Assembly: GCF_028330765.1 (NCBI RefSeq)
Contig: NZ_JAQMTY010000274.1
Span: 1-50,392 of the forward strand
Origin: Spirulina subsalsa CS-330
GTDB lineage: Bacteria; Cyanobacteriota; Cyanobacteriia; Cyanobacteriales; Spirulinaceae
DNA length: 50,392 nucleotides
Direction: 5' to 3'
Notes under the pieces: model-generated
What the model was told of the DNA's origin: nothing
The model's database searches: none
What the model saw: the letters and a program-made list of their open reading frames with translations, nothing else
In this document: positions 42,886 to 50,392 of the stretch, in pieces
How positions within the stretch are numbered: position 1 is the stretch's first letter
Layout of the letters: every line of letters starts with the position of its first letter
Position numbers and translations under genes: made by a program

Positions 42886-44172
42886 TCATTTTTGGTCTGA
42901 TTTTGATTCTAAAATTGAGTAATTGGCAGCACTTTTTTCGGGTTTGAGAAAAAGGCTAGCGATGACAATGCCAATAATGGCTAACAGTGCCATGGGATAA
43001 AACACATAGTTATAGGTTCCAAACAAATCCCGAATGCGGCCAGTGACCACTGTGCCAATTAATGCACCAATGCCATAGGCTGTGAAAACAATGCCGTAGT
43101 TTTGAGCATAGTGGTCAGGGTTAAAAAAGCGCAGGGTAATAGTGGGAGCCATGGCTAACCAACCCCCTAAGCAAAACCAAAAGAGACAAAAAGCAATGAG
43201 AAATGTGGCGACCTGACCCGTGCGAGCATTAATCATTAAAATGCAAGCGATTAAAATCAAGATGTAAGAAAAAATTGCGATGTGGTGAGGCTTGAAGTGA
43301 TCGCTTAACCACCCGAAAAGCGGACGACTGACACCATTAAAGACAGCAAAGAGTGAGACGCTAGCGGCTGCAATTGTCGGGTTGATCTCAATAATCTCTT
43401 CTCCCACTGGACTGGATATCCCAATGGCACTTAATCCGATAATTGTGCCAATCGCATAACAAACCCAGAGTCCATAAAACGAGTGACTTTTGAATAAACT
43501 GGCAGGATAGTGTGAGGCTAAGATCGGTTGTGTTGAGGCGATCGCATGGGCAGGATGCCAACCCTTAGGGGGTAACTTCAAGGTGAAGGCGATCGCCACA
43601 ATGATGGCGATAAATGCCATACCGAGAACCCGCAAGGTCGGGCGGACAGTGTAGGCACTAATGAGGTAATTGGCCAGCGGTGCAGTGATGAAGGGGGACA
43701 GACCAAAGCCAACGATGGTCAACCCCATGGCTAATCCTTTTTTGTCAGGAAACCAACGCGCCACCACCACCATCGGCACGCCATAGGTAATCCCCACGCC
43801 AATACCCGCGATCGCACCATAGGTGAACACTAACCCCCAAATCTGGGTCGAAAAACTGGACAGAATATAACCTAAACCGACAATAATCCCACCAATTGCC
43901 GTTGTGCGTCGTGTGCCAATCCGAGGAATATAAAACCCTGCGATCGGCATTGTTGCCGCGTAGAAAACCAGGGCAACGGTATAGGGTAAGAGGCTTTGGG
44001 TTGTGCTAATCCCTAGCTCATTTTGTAAAGGAGTTCTAAAAATACTCCACGAGTAGACAGTGCCTAAGCACAGTAAAATAATGATTCCCAACAGAATCAA
44101 AAACCATCTGCCCTGCTCGGCAGGCTGACCAAAGAGGGTTATTTGGGGTTGAGAAAGCGGGGGACGCTCCAT
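42886..44172 (-). CDS. OFA-type MFS transporter (oxalate/formate antiporter-like)
   Basis: The 428-residue carrier has twelve hydrophobic helices. Helix 1 and loop: LILLGIIILLCLGTVYSWSIFRTPLQNELG, typical of the OFA subfamily, followed by IAGFYIPRIGTRRTTAIGG (the D/R-x-G-x-R-R loop of MFS carriers between helices 2 and 3). Other marks are AIAGIGVGITYGVPMVVVARWFPDKKGLAMGL and SRPLFGWLSDHF. OFA members exchange oxalate, formate or other monocarboxylates; the substrate here is unknown. The beta-hydroxyacid dehydrogenase gene lies 192 bp upstream on the same strand and could supply or use a carboxylate (inference). Confidence 0.9.
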   Translation of the reverse strand: MERPPLSQPQITLFGQPAEQGRWFLILLGIIILLCLGTVYSWSIFRTPLQNELGISTTQSLLPYTVALVFYAATMPIAGFYIPRIGTRRTTAIGGIIVGLGYILSSFSTQIWGLVFTYGAIAGIGVGITYGVPMVVVARWFPDKKGLAMGLTIVGFGLSPFITAPLANYLISAYTVRPTLRVLGMAFIAIIVAIAFTLKLPPKGWHPAHAIASTQPILASHYPASLFKSHSFYGLWVCYAIGTIIGLSAIGISSPVGEEIIEINPTIAAASVSLFAVFNGVSRPLFGWLSDHFKPHHIAIFSYILILIACILMINARTGQVATFLIAFCLFWFCLGGWLAMAPTITLRFFNPDHYAQNYGIVFTAYGIGALIGTVVTGRIRDLFGTYNYVFYPMALLAIIGIVIASLFLKPEKSAANYSILESKSDQK

Positions 44173-44364
44173 AGTTTTCCTCGAAAAATTAGAATCTTAT
44201 CAAGGATGAGTCAAAAAAGCACATTATTATTCACAAAATTTTCAGAATTTGGGGTGGTACGGTAGCCATCAAAGCGGTGAAGATCTTCAGAATTCGCATC
44301 AAAGCGGAAAGCATCTTTGGTTTGGCTGCATTCCCATCGGTTTTGCTCGGTTGAGGGTTCGGGG

Positions 44365-45222
44365 TTAATCGGGGGCGATCGCGGTGAACAGGGCTGAATA
44401 ATCATCCTCTTGATGGCCAGATGCGATCGCAGTTTTCAGCACAGTAATGACCCCCTGCACAAGATCATTTTGATACCCAGGGGTCGCGTCTTGAAATAAT
44501 GCCATGTCTTTTAAAAGATGTTTGGTCGGAAAATTCGGATTGGTAAAATCCTCGTCAACCATCCGCTGTAATTTCTTATCAAAGGTAGGGGCATACAGCG
44601 CACTCTCGCGCAAGATATTCATGAAAATATCGACATCTAACCCTTCAGTTTGGACAAATTTCAAGCTCAGAGCAAACGCCGTAGTTAACGAGCCAATCAA
44701 TTGATTGAGGGCTAATTTTAAGGCTGCCGCTGCGCCAATTTTGCCCACATGAATCGGCTTTTCCCCCAAGACCTTAAAGAGCGTCGTGTAGTTCATGTAT
44801 TGCTGGGGCATGTCGCAGCCCACCATCACGAGCAATGTCCCAGCTTTCACTTGGGGAATGCTGCCCAACACTGTTGCTTCTAAATAGTCACCGCCAGCGG
44901 CGCGAATTTTAGCGGCTAAATCCCGACTTTCTTGGGGGGCGATCGTGCCCATTTGAATGAAGGTCTGACCCGCTATCTGTTTGGTAACGTCGTCTTGCCA
45001 CAATACTGCATCAATGGCGGCGCGATCGCTCAGCATCAAAATCACCACCTCCGCCGCCTGCAACACCTCCGCCGCCTGGGTGGTGGTTGTGCCGCCTGCG
45101 GTTGCGATCGCCTCTAACTTACTCACAGTACGATTGTACGCTGTCACCTGATGCCCCGCTGCAATGAATCGCAGTGCCATCGGTTCACCCATCAACCCCG
45201 TTCCCAAAAGCCCAATCTTCAT
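44365..45222 (-). CDS. NAD(P)-dependent beta-hydroxyacid dehydrogenase family enzyme
   Basis: The 285-residue enzyme has the Rossmann GLLGTGLMGEP (4-14) followed by AYNRT (Arg31 suggests NADP preference), LEATVLGSIPQVKAGTLLVMVG for substrate binding, and catalytic K169 in GAAAALKLALNQLIG. This is the 3-hydroxyisobutyrate/glyoxylate-succinic semialdehyde reductase family. With the VLGS form of the substrate loop, it leans to the glyoxylate/succinic semialdehyde reductase group. The start ATG 45222 gives the usual length and a full dinucleotide fold. An MFS carboxylate carrier gene follows downstream on the same strand. Confidence 0.92.
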   Translation of the reverse strand: MKIGLLGTGLMGEPMALRFIAAGHQVTAYNRTVSKLEAIATAGGTTTTQAAEVLQAAEVVILMLSDRAAIDAVLWQDDVTKQIAGQTFIQMGTIAPQESRDLAAKIRAAGGDYLEATVLGSIPQVKAGTLLVMVGCDMPQQYMNYTTLFKVLGEKPIHVGKIGAAAALKLALNQLIGSLTTAFALSLKFVQTEGLDVDIFMNILRESALYAPTFDKKLQRMVDEDFTNPNFPTKHLLKDMALFQDATPGYQNDLVQGVITVLKTAIASGHQEDDYSALFTAIAPD

Positions 45223-45541
45223 CGCCTGATCCTCTTCCCATGCACAATCACTCGGATTCTACCGTGAGACGACCCCACCGCCTCGATGATTATCGACCGG
45301 CGGACTGTGCTCCAGTCGGGGGAGTCCGGGACAAAAACCATTAAGAAACACGAACTTTTCCATAAGAATAGTGATAATTCCCAAGTTTTTCACAAGCTTG
45401 CGGACACAATAAGCCTATATAGCAATCCTAAATCAATTGGAGATCTTATCTCCTCATCAACAAGGGGCTTAAGCCCCTTGCCCGTTCATGAATCAAATAG
45501 GATTGCTATAGTCACGTCCTTTGAGATTCGGAGTTATAAAC
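45223..45541. other. Divergent region with MITE-like copy B
   Basis: This region between the dehydrogenase and hemerythrin genes holds an AT-rich stretch (45345-45400) and the MITE-like element at 45418-45510, leaving only 31 bases between the element and the hemerythrin ATG. No other gene is supported. Confidence 0.6.
45418..45510. repeat. 93-bp MITE-like repeat, copy B
   Basis: The element is bounded by perfect 13-bp ends (TATAGCAATCCTA and its complement) with the CAAGGGGC palindrome at 45461-45480. It matches copy A (36678-36770) at 88 of 93 bases. It ends 31 bases before the hemerythrin gene, so it lies in that gene's leader or promoter. Confidence 0.9.
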
Positions 45542-45958
45542 ATGCCACTAATCTGGGATGATTCTTTAAAGATTGGTATTCCTGAAATTGATCAGCAGCA
45601 TAAACAACTCATCGACCAAATGAACTTGTTGGTTGAAGCGATGAAGAACAATAAAGGTCAAGACGAAATTCAAAAAATTATTAATTTCTTAGATCTCTAC
45701 GTGAGACAGCATTTTGGCTTTGAGGAACAGTGTATGCACCGCTACAAATGCCCGATCGCTCAGACGAATGATCAAGCTCATCAGCAGTTCATTGCGAACT
45801 ACGAGGAGATTAAGACAGAATTTGCCAACCGTGGCCCTAGCTTTGTACTGGTGTTGCAAATTAATCAAAATCTTCTCGACTGGTTTATTAACCATATTCG
45901 CAAAATTGATACCCAGTTAAAGCCATGTATGCCAGCATCCACCCAAACCTTTGCTTAA
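45542..45958 (+). CDS. Bacteriohemerythrin-like protein
   Basis: The 138-residue four-helix bundle starts MPLIWDDSLKIGIPEIDQQH, the standard bacteriohemerythrin opening. Di-iron ligands visible: H20, H57 and E61 (HFGFEE), H80 (QAHQQF), H118 and D123 (NHIRKID). The expected seventh ligand, a His four residues before H80, is N76 instead. Proteins of this family bind oxygen or sense redox through a di-iron site; loss of one His may alter or reduce iron binding. ATG 45542 (after GGAG at 45528) is the start. The gene stands alone, just after MITE-like copy B. Confidence 0.9.
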   Translation: MPLIWDDSLKIGIPEIDQQHKQLIDQMNLLVEAMKNNKGQDEIQKIINFLDLYVRQHFGFEEQCMHRYKCPIAQTNDQAHQQFIANYEEIKTEFANRGPSFVLVLQINQNLLDWFINHIRKIDTQLKPCMPASTQTFA

Positions 45959-46110
45959 TGGCTCTTTTCACGTCGTGCAGCAGGGGGGTTGATGATGGAG
46001 TCCTCTCTTTGGACTTGCTGATCCATAAATCAAATTGCGAGTCTGGCTCTGGCAAGAGTGAGTCAGAGGCTCACACTACTGTCGTAACACAGCTAAAATA
46101 AGGCTTTGTT

Positions 46111-46182
46111 GTAGGGTGGGTTAGGCGGCTTAAACTCCCGCCATCACTGCAATCTAGCAATTCGCCGTAACCCACCGATTAA
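46111..46182. repeat. GTGGGTTA...TAACCCAC palindromic repeat
   Basis: The left arm (GTAGGGTGGGTTAGGCGGC) and right arm (CGCCGTAACCCACCGATT) form a long imperfect palindrome about 70 bp long. The right arm is identical over 18 bases to 2501-2518. This is a pattern common in cyanobacterial intergenic regions. Confidence 0.75.
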
Positions 46183-46277
46183 CGTGTGCCACGACACTAC
46201 GCACACGACCACGACAGTCATCCTCTGTTGTGCGAGCGTCTCGCTTGCTACCCTGATCATCCAGAAGATATGCAAGC

Positions 46278-46371
46278 TATAGCAATCAACAAGGGCATTA
46301 GGACAGGCAAGGGGCTTAAGCCCCTTGTTCTAGAGTCTCTGAATGTCCTAACCGCTCTGGCTAGTGCTATA
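46278..46371. repeat. MITE-like element, diverged copy C
   Basis: The edges TATAGCAAT and AGTGCTATA match the ends of copies A and B for six to seven bases. The interior has the CAAGGGGC palindrome (46308-46327) and a TTAGGACA/TGTCCTAA inverted pair, but otherwise differs. Probably a related family member. Confidence 0.6.
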
Positions 46372-46442
46372 TATAGGTCAACATTGGCGCGTTAAGTATG
46401 AGCAGTTGTTCTCTGACCCGCACAGAATGTTAAAAACTCTAT

Positions 46443-47198
46443 TTACAAGCTACTAGAGTCAAGGCTCTCAGCTTCACCGGCGGTTTGGGGTAAATGGAGG
46501 CCGCATTCTTGTTTCATGCCCTGAAAGCGGGTGTCGCGCTCGTGGGTATCGTCATCCATCAAGGGCCGACTCGAATGCCAATCGCCTACGGTGGTATAGC
46601 CTAGATCAAAAAATGGATGATAGGGCAAATTATGGCGCATCAAATAGTCATAAATGTCTTTGGCGTTCCAGTTCAAAATCGGCAGAATTTTGTGTAAATC
46701 CCCTTGGCGGTTGACAAAGTTGAGGGTGCGGCGGTGTTGGGTTTGGTTGCTGCGGAGTCCGGCGAGCCAAGCGGTGGCTTTGAGGTCTTGGATTGCCCGT
46801 TGCATGGGTTCTACTTTGCGAATCTGGTCGTAGCGGTTGAGGGCTTCGAGGTCTTTTTGCTCCCAGAGTTTGCCGTAGAGGGCTTCCATGCGGGCGGGGG
46901 AGAGGGTGGATTGGTACACCTTGAGGTTGAGACGGAGGCGCTGCTGGAGGTCTTCGGCAAAGCGATAGGTTTCTGGGGGCAGATAGCCGGTGTCAATCCA
47001 GATGACGGGAATGTTGGGAATGATGGAGGTGACGAGGTGGAGCATGACGGCGGCTTGAATCCCGAAGCTGGTGCTCATGACGGCACCGCTGCCAAAGGTT
47101 TGTCCACTCCAGGTCACGATGTCTTGGGCTGTGGCTCGCTCAAATTGGGAGTTCAGCGCGTCTAGGTTGAGGTTGGGAGAGGGGGCGGTGACGGTCAT
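46443..47198 (-). CDS. cysH: Phosphoadenylyl-sulfate (PAPS) reductase
   Basis: The 251-residue enzyme reduces PAPS to sulfite using thioredoxin, in assimilatory sulfate reduction. Marks: the P-loop-like [45 protein letters not shown], and the C-terminal ECGLH with catalytic C232. In iron-sulfur APS reductases the residues before RKVEP are a Cys pair; here they are YDQI, so the cluster ligands are missing and the PAPS type is indicated. ATG 47198 (MTVTAPSP) is chosen; upstream in-frame sequence up to 47360 has no family similarity. Alone between repeats and gltA. Confidence 0.94.
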   Translation of the reverse strand: MTVTAPSPNLNLDALNSQFERATAQDIVTWSGQTFGSGAVMSTSFGIQAAVMLHLVTSIIPNIPVIWIDTGYLPPETYRFAEDLQQRLRLNLKVYQSTLSPARMEALYGKLWEQKDLEALNRYDQIRKVEPMQRAIQDLKATAWLAGLRSNQTQHRRTLNFVNRQGDLHKILPILNWNAKDIYDYLMRHNLPYHPFFDLGYTTVGDWHSSRPLMDDDTHERDTRFQGMKQECGLHLPQTAGEAESLDSSSL

Positions 47199-47487
47199 AA
47201 GCAAGTCTGAGATAGCACAATAAACGGTCGGGCTGGGGGCTAGGCAGCGGGGGATAAAACGGTGAGCATGGCTGTAAGCTTGGGTTTGTGGGAGCGATCG
47301 CAACCCTGTCGCCCCACCGAACCATGACAAGACTGCGGCATGATCAGGGCGATCGCCCACGGGGTTAATCCGAATTCACAAGTTTTCTCAGTGTACACCG
47401 ATTATCCAACCCGAAAAGTGGGGAACAGGGTGGTAACATCCGACCCAGTGACCCCTTCAATCCCTGGCAAAAGACCCTCTGTGGGCC

Positions 47488-48624
47488 CTAACGGTCTTGG
47501 ATCATCAAGTACGGTTGATTGTGTTCGCCTTTGTAGATTTGCGTCGGGCGGAAAATCCGGTTCGCGTCCAATTGTTCGCGCCAATGGGCTAACCAACCGG
47601 CGACCCGTGCGATCGCAAAAATCGGCGTAAACAAATCCGTGGGAATTCTTAATTTGCGATACACCAACCCGGAATAGAAGTCCACATTGGCATAGATCCC
47701 CTTCTGACCGAGGCGCGATTCCACCTCTTTTTCCAGTTCGATCGCAATGTCATAGAACGGATCATGACCCATCTGTTCAAACAGCCGTTCCGCCAGGGCT
47801 TGCAAAATCGTTGCCCGGGGGTCTTTGACCTTATAAACCCGATGTCCAAACCCCATGATCCGTTTTTTCTGCGTGACGCAATCATCCACATAGGCTTTGA
47901 TATTGTCCACCGAGCCAATTTCTTGCAGCATCTCGATCACCTCCTCATTCGCGCCACCGTGGAGTGGCCCGGCTAAGGTTCCCACCGCTGATGCCACCAC
48001 CGCATAGGGGTCGGTCATCGTTGAAGCCGTCACCATAGCCGAAAACGTCGAAGCGTTGATGGTATGTTCGGCATGGAGCAAGAGACAGACATCAAAAACG
48101 CGAGCGGCGATCGTATCCGGAACCCGCTCCGTCAGCATATAGAGAAAGTTGGTGGAATAGTCCAGGTCATCATTGGGCTGGATCGGGTCGTTCCCTTTGC
48201 GCATCAGTTGAAACGCTGCCACCATCGTGGGGATTTTCGCCAACAACCGCACCACCGCTTCCCGAATGTACTGGGGATCATTCAAGGCCCGCCGTGAGTA
48301 GAAGAGTCCCAGGGCTGCTGCTGAGGTTTGCAGTGCATCCATCGGATGCCCAGACTCTGGAAAACATTTCATCATGTCTCGAATCCGATACTTAATCCGA
48401 CGATGAAACCGAATTTCCGTTTCAAAGGCATTCAGTTCATCCGCCGTGGGAAGCTTACCCCAGATCAAGAGATAGGCCGTTTCTAAAAAGGTGCTTTTTT
48501 GGGCCAGGGCTTCAATCGGAATCCCACGATATTCTAAGATTCCTTGTTTGCCATCGACGTAGCTAATGGCAGATTGGGCCGCTGGCACGTTCTCTAGGCC
48601 AGGGATATATTCACAAGCGGTCAT
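47488..48624 (-). CDS. gltA: Citrate synthase
   Basis: The 378-residue enzyme condenses oxaloacetate with acetyl-CoA, feeding 2-oxoglutarate for nitrogen assimilation in cyanobacteria. Signature segments: SAISYVDGKQGILEYRGIPIE, HAEHTINASTFSAMVTAST (H187), LAGPLHGGANEE (H222), MGFGHRVYKVKDPRA (H261) and NVDFYSGLVY (D315), which give the oxaloacetate and acetyl-CoA sites. The length fits the shorter, Gram-positive/cyanobacterial type I form. ATG 48624. The 479-bp upstream region separates it from the membrane protein gene. Confidence 0.97.
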   Translation of the reverse strand: MTACEYIPGLENVPAAQSAISYVDGKQGILEYRGIPIEALAQKSTFLETAYLLIWGKLPTADELNAFETEIRFHRRIKYRIRDMMKCFPESGHPMDALQTSAAALGLFYSRRALNDPQYIREAVVRLLAKIPTMVAAFQLMRKGNDPIQPNDDLDYSTNFLYMLTERVPDTIAARVFDVCLLLHAEHTINASTFSAMVTASTMTDPYAVVASAVGTLAGPLHGGANEEVIEMLQEIGSVDNIKAYVDDCVTQKKRIMGFGHRVYKVKDPRATILQALAERLFEQMGHDPFYDIAIELEKEVESRLGQKGIYANVDFYSGLVYRKLRIPTDLFTPIFAIARVAGWLAHWREQLDANRIFRPTQIYKGEHNQPYLMIQDR

Positions 48625-49103
48625 AGCGTTTCCCTATAAACGAGCAAAAATCTTCTGACGTTAACTTACCCTATAACTGAGACTCTGTGGTGAATGGGTG
48701 GATTAATTTCAAGATTCCGACCCGGTGTTTCGGTAAAGTGTGGTGAGTGATACAAAACTGCAATTTAGTTGATCCTGGTGCAAGAATTCCCTGTGATTCT
48801 GTTGGTATGAATGCAGTGTTTGAAGGTCTTGGGGTGAGGATAAATGCTCTGACGATGGGGCTATTTGAGTGATAGTGATCCTCTGTGGGGCTGCCATGAA
48901 TGGGTGAGGAGCGATCGCACTTTTTGAAGCATCAAAATTGGATCGTTTTAGGTTCAAAGTCGTTTTTAAATCACCCGGTCAGTGAGGGTGTCAATGGAGA
49001 TCAAGATGATGAGTCACGGCGCTTAACGACGGAATGCCCTATTTTCTGGTCATTAATAATGCTGACTTTTCCCCCGGCGCAGATGGGTTTCAGGATGCAT
49101 TAT
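48625..49103. other. 479-bp intergenic region
   Basis: This holds the gltA promoter region and the 3-prime side of the membrane protein gene. Two overlapping reading frames of 70-80 codons on opposite strands have no family content. No RNA gene or repeat is recognised. Confidence 0.5.
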
Positions 49104-49712
49104 TTATGAATGGGGGGTGTTGTTTTTGACGCGATCGCTGGTGGCCTCTAGGAAGTTGGTGACGACTTGGAGTAATTTATGTACGCCGTCACTGCCCCCA
49201 GCAATGATGCCACCGGTGAGCAAAACATCCACCAGTTCTATACACAGTTGCTGAAAGGGTTGCACGGCTTCGAGATCCACGAGGAGGGCGAGCGATCGCA
49301 CCCCACTCGCACTGATTAAAAGGCCGAGGATCAGGGCTGACCAGAGGGCGATCCGGGTGGTTTCGGCGCGGTAGTGCGATCGCTTTTTTTGGAGGGTTTG
49401 CACCTGAATCATCGCCGCGTTGAGGGCATCAGGATCGGGGGAATCCGATTGTTGGCAAGCGGTGAGGGCGGCTTGGGCTTCGTTGAGGGCAACGGTTAAG
49501 GCTAATTCATCGGGATCGCGCCAAGTGGTGACAAAAATTTCTAGGGAGCGTTCCAGGAGTAAGGAGATTATGAACAGCAGTGATAACACTTGGCTGATTT
49601 CGTCGAGGCCAAAGGGTGTGACGGCCAAAGGGGTGAGGGGGAGCCAGGTGGGGGTCGCCACAATGAAGGCAATGCCCAAGCCAAATAGAATCCACTGCGA
49701 TCGCTTCACCAT
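49104..49712 (-). CDS. Membrane protein of unknown function
   Basis: The 202-residue protein has four hydrophobic segments: about 6-28 (WILFGLGIAFIVATPTWL), 43-62 (VLSLLFIISLLLERSLEIF), 120-141 (ALWSALILGLLISASGVRSL) and 160-178 (VDVLLTGGIIAGGSDGVHKL). Between segments two and three lies a soluble helical stretch (about 65-117) rich in Ala, Gln and Glu. The GGIIAGGSDGVHKLL segment resembles phrases in small cyanobacterial membrane proteins of unknown role. No motif gives a function. ATG 49712. Confidence 0.75.
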   Translation of the reverse strand: MVKRSQWILFGLGIAFIVATPTWLPLTPLAVTPFGLDEISQVLSLLFIISLLLERSLEIFVTTWRDPDELALTVALNEAQAALTACQQSDSPDPDALNAAMIQVQTLQKKRSHYRAETTRIALWSALILGLLISASGVRSLALLVDLEAVQPFQQLCIELVDVLLTGGIIAGGSDGVHKLLQVVTNFLEATSDRVKNNTPHS

Positions 49713-49876
49713 GCCAACACCCTTAAACGTGAAATGCCCTTCATTTTACGCTGAATCCCATCACGCTAGCGGCCGGATTCGCACAGTTCACAACATCCAA
49801 TTCGCTACACTGAAAAGCAAACAATTTTGATCCATCGGGTCAGATCAACCCATTTATACCGAGGCAGGAGAGCAGC

Positions 49877-50188
49877 ATGATTCCGGGTGAACTTTTGATC
49901 GAAGCGGGCGATATCGTTTTAAATGAAGGCCGCGAAACGCGATCGCTCAGTGTCGCCAATCAAGGCGATCGCCCCATTCAAGTCGGCTCCCATTTTCATT
50001 TTTACGAGGTGAACGCTGCCCTGAACTTTGATCGCGAAGCGGCCTGGGGGATGCGGCTCAATATTCCAGCGGGGACGGCGGTTCGCTTTGAGCCGGGGGA
50101 TGAAAAGGCGGTGGAATTGGTGGCCTTGGTGGGCGATCGGGAAGTGTATGGCTTGAATGGTCGGGTGAATGGAACGCTCAACCGCTAG
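49877..50188 (+). CDS. ureB: Urease subunit beta
   Basis: The 103-residue protein is a complete urease beta subunit: [20 protein letters not shown], then [59 protein letters not shown]. It packs with UreA and the nickel-bearing UreC. AGGAG lies six bases before the ATG. Neither ureA nor ureC is adjacent; upstream is a membrane protein and downstream a repeat and the window end. In Synechocystis 6803 the urease genes are also scattered, so this could be normal. Confidence 0.96.
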   Translation: MIPGELLIEAGDIVLNEGRETRSLSVANQGDRPIQVGSHFHFYEVNAALNFDREAAWGMRLNIPAGTAVRFEPGDEKAVELVALVGDREVYGLNGRVNGTLNR

Positions 50189-50252
50189 ACCGTTAGCGAT
50201 TTTGAGTTCATCGCACAGTAAGCCCTCACCCCCAGCCCCTCTCCCCGGTGGA

Positions 50253-50390
50253 GGGCTACTGCTTATACACAAACTGCTCTTAACGATGTTCACCTTCTCT
50301 CGATCCCCCCTAGCCCCCCTTAAAAAGGGGGGAACGAAAAAAAGTCCCCCTTTTTAAGGGGGATTTAGGGGGATCAAACGCAGACGAGGC
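50253..50390. repeat. Terminal inverted copy of a dispersed repeat (right)
   Basis: This is the reverse complement of 1-138 with one mismatch. It lies 64 bp beyond the ureB stop and contains two G/C-run hairpins (for example CCCTTTTTAAGGG-type cores). The window ends within two bases of the repeat edge. Confidence 0.9.
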
Positions 50391-50392
50391 CA

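Larger units (their letters stand above)
45959..46442. other. 484-bp repeat-rich intergenic region
   Basis: Between the hemerythrin and cysH genes, which converge, are a GGGTGGGTTAGGCGG...CGCCGTAACCCACC palindromic repeat (46111-46182) and a third, diverged MITE-like element (46278-46371). A reading frame at 46186-46395 runs through these repeats and is not convincing. Confidence 0.65.

Noticed and set aside
46186..46395. Frame of 69 codons between hemerythrin and cysH
   Set aside because: It runs across two repeat elements and has no credible start signal.
48709..49109. Two opposed short frames upstream of gltA
   Set aside because: No motif, no ribosome site, overlapping each other, and composition unlike neighbouring genes.
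1..50392. Window as a circular plasmid or complete mobile island
   Set aside because: The end repeats are inverted, not direct, so they cannot mark a circle overlap, and the content is chromosomal housekeeping with no replication, integrase or transfer gene.

Overview
The window is a gene-dense stretch of cyanobacterial chromosome. Three things point to a cyanobacterium: the very frequent octamer GCGATCGC (the HIP1 palindrome of cyanobacteria), several families largely confined to that phylum (DUF3155, DUF928, multi-PAS kinases with an HEINNPVNFI-type H box), and a class II fructose-bisphosphate aldolase and tRNA-Lys(UUU) that read like cyanobacterial or plastid versions. I cannot name the genus. 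There is no prophage, CRISPR array, rRNA operon or intact insertion sequence. Both ends stop inside inverted copies of one 138-bp repeat, so the window is probably an assembly contig ended by a dispersed repeat.

Layout. 0-5 kb: CYTH triphosphatase, MscS-like channel, secreted TPR protein, an ECF-type ATPase overlapping rsmH by one base. 5-11 kb: a large PAS/GAF histidine kinase tail to tail with an inactive/active M16 peptidase pair. 11-17 kb: gamma-glutamylcyclotransferase-like protein, polar amino-acid ABC ATPase, RluD-type pseudouridine synthase, then a three-gene group (acidic-repeat lipoprotein, PiuC-like dioxygenase, duplicated PepSY-type membrane protein), and a membrane class III nucleotide cyclase. 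17-25 kb: tRNA-Lys, fbaA, a double histidine phosphatase, a YaaW-like protein and a 1082-residue pseudokinase/kinase/dead-protease/TPR protein. 25-30 kb: alpha/beta hydrolase, two glycosyltransferases, GNAT enzyme, a protein ending in two Tudor-knot-like barrels, and an RRM protein. 30-39 kb: penicillin acylase-like hydrolase translationally coupled to a YdcF-like protein, a propeller-transglutaminase, DUF928, an SLH lipoprotein, a Cys-repeat secreted protein and DUF3155. 39-50 kb: a second histidine kinase, twin 66-residue proteins, pentapeptide protein, OFA-type MFS carrier, beta-hydroxyacid dehydrogenase, bacteriohemerythrin, cysH, gltA, a membrane protein and a stand-alone ureB.

Most genes are housekeeping, envelope or signalling genes in one- or two-gene units. 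Central metabolism is represented by fbaA, gltA, cysH and ureB. The envelope theme is strong: SLH lipoprotein, penicillin acylase, YdcF, glycosyltransferases, DUF928 and pentapeptide protein. Repeats cluster at 36.2-36.8 and 45.4-46.4 kb, where two 93-bp MITE-like copies and related elements share one 20-bp palindrome.

The best candidates for something undescribed are the lipoprotein/dioxygenase/PepSY group (13.7-15.3 kb, possibly iron-related), the bacterial tandem Tudor-knot-like protein (28.5-29.8 kb), and the receptor-like pseudokinase-kinase with a dead protease domain (20.9-24.2 kb). All functional roles are inferred from sequence motifs recognised by eye; no database search was run.
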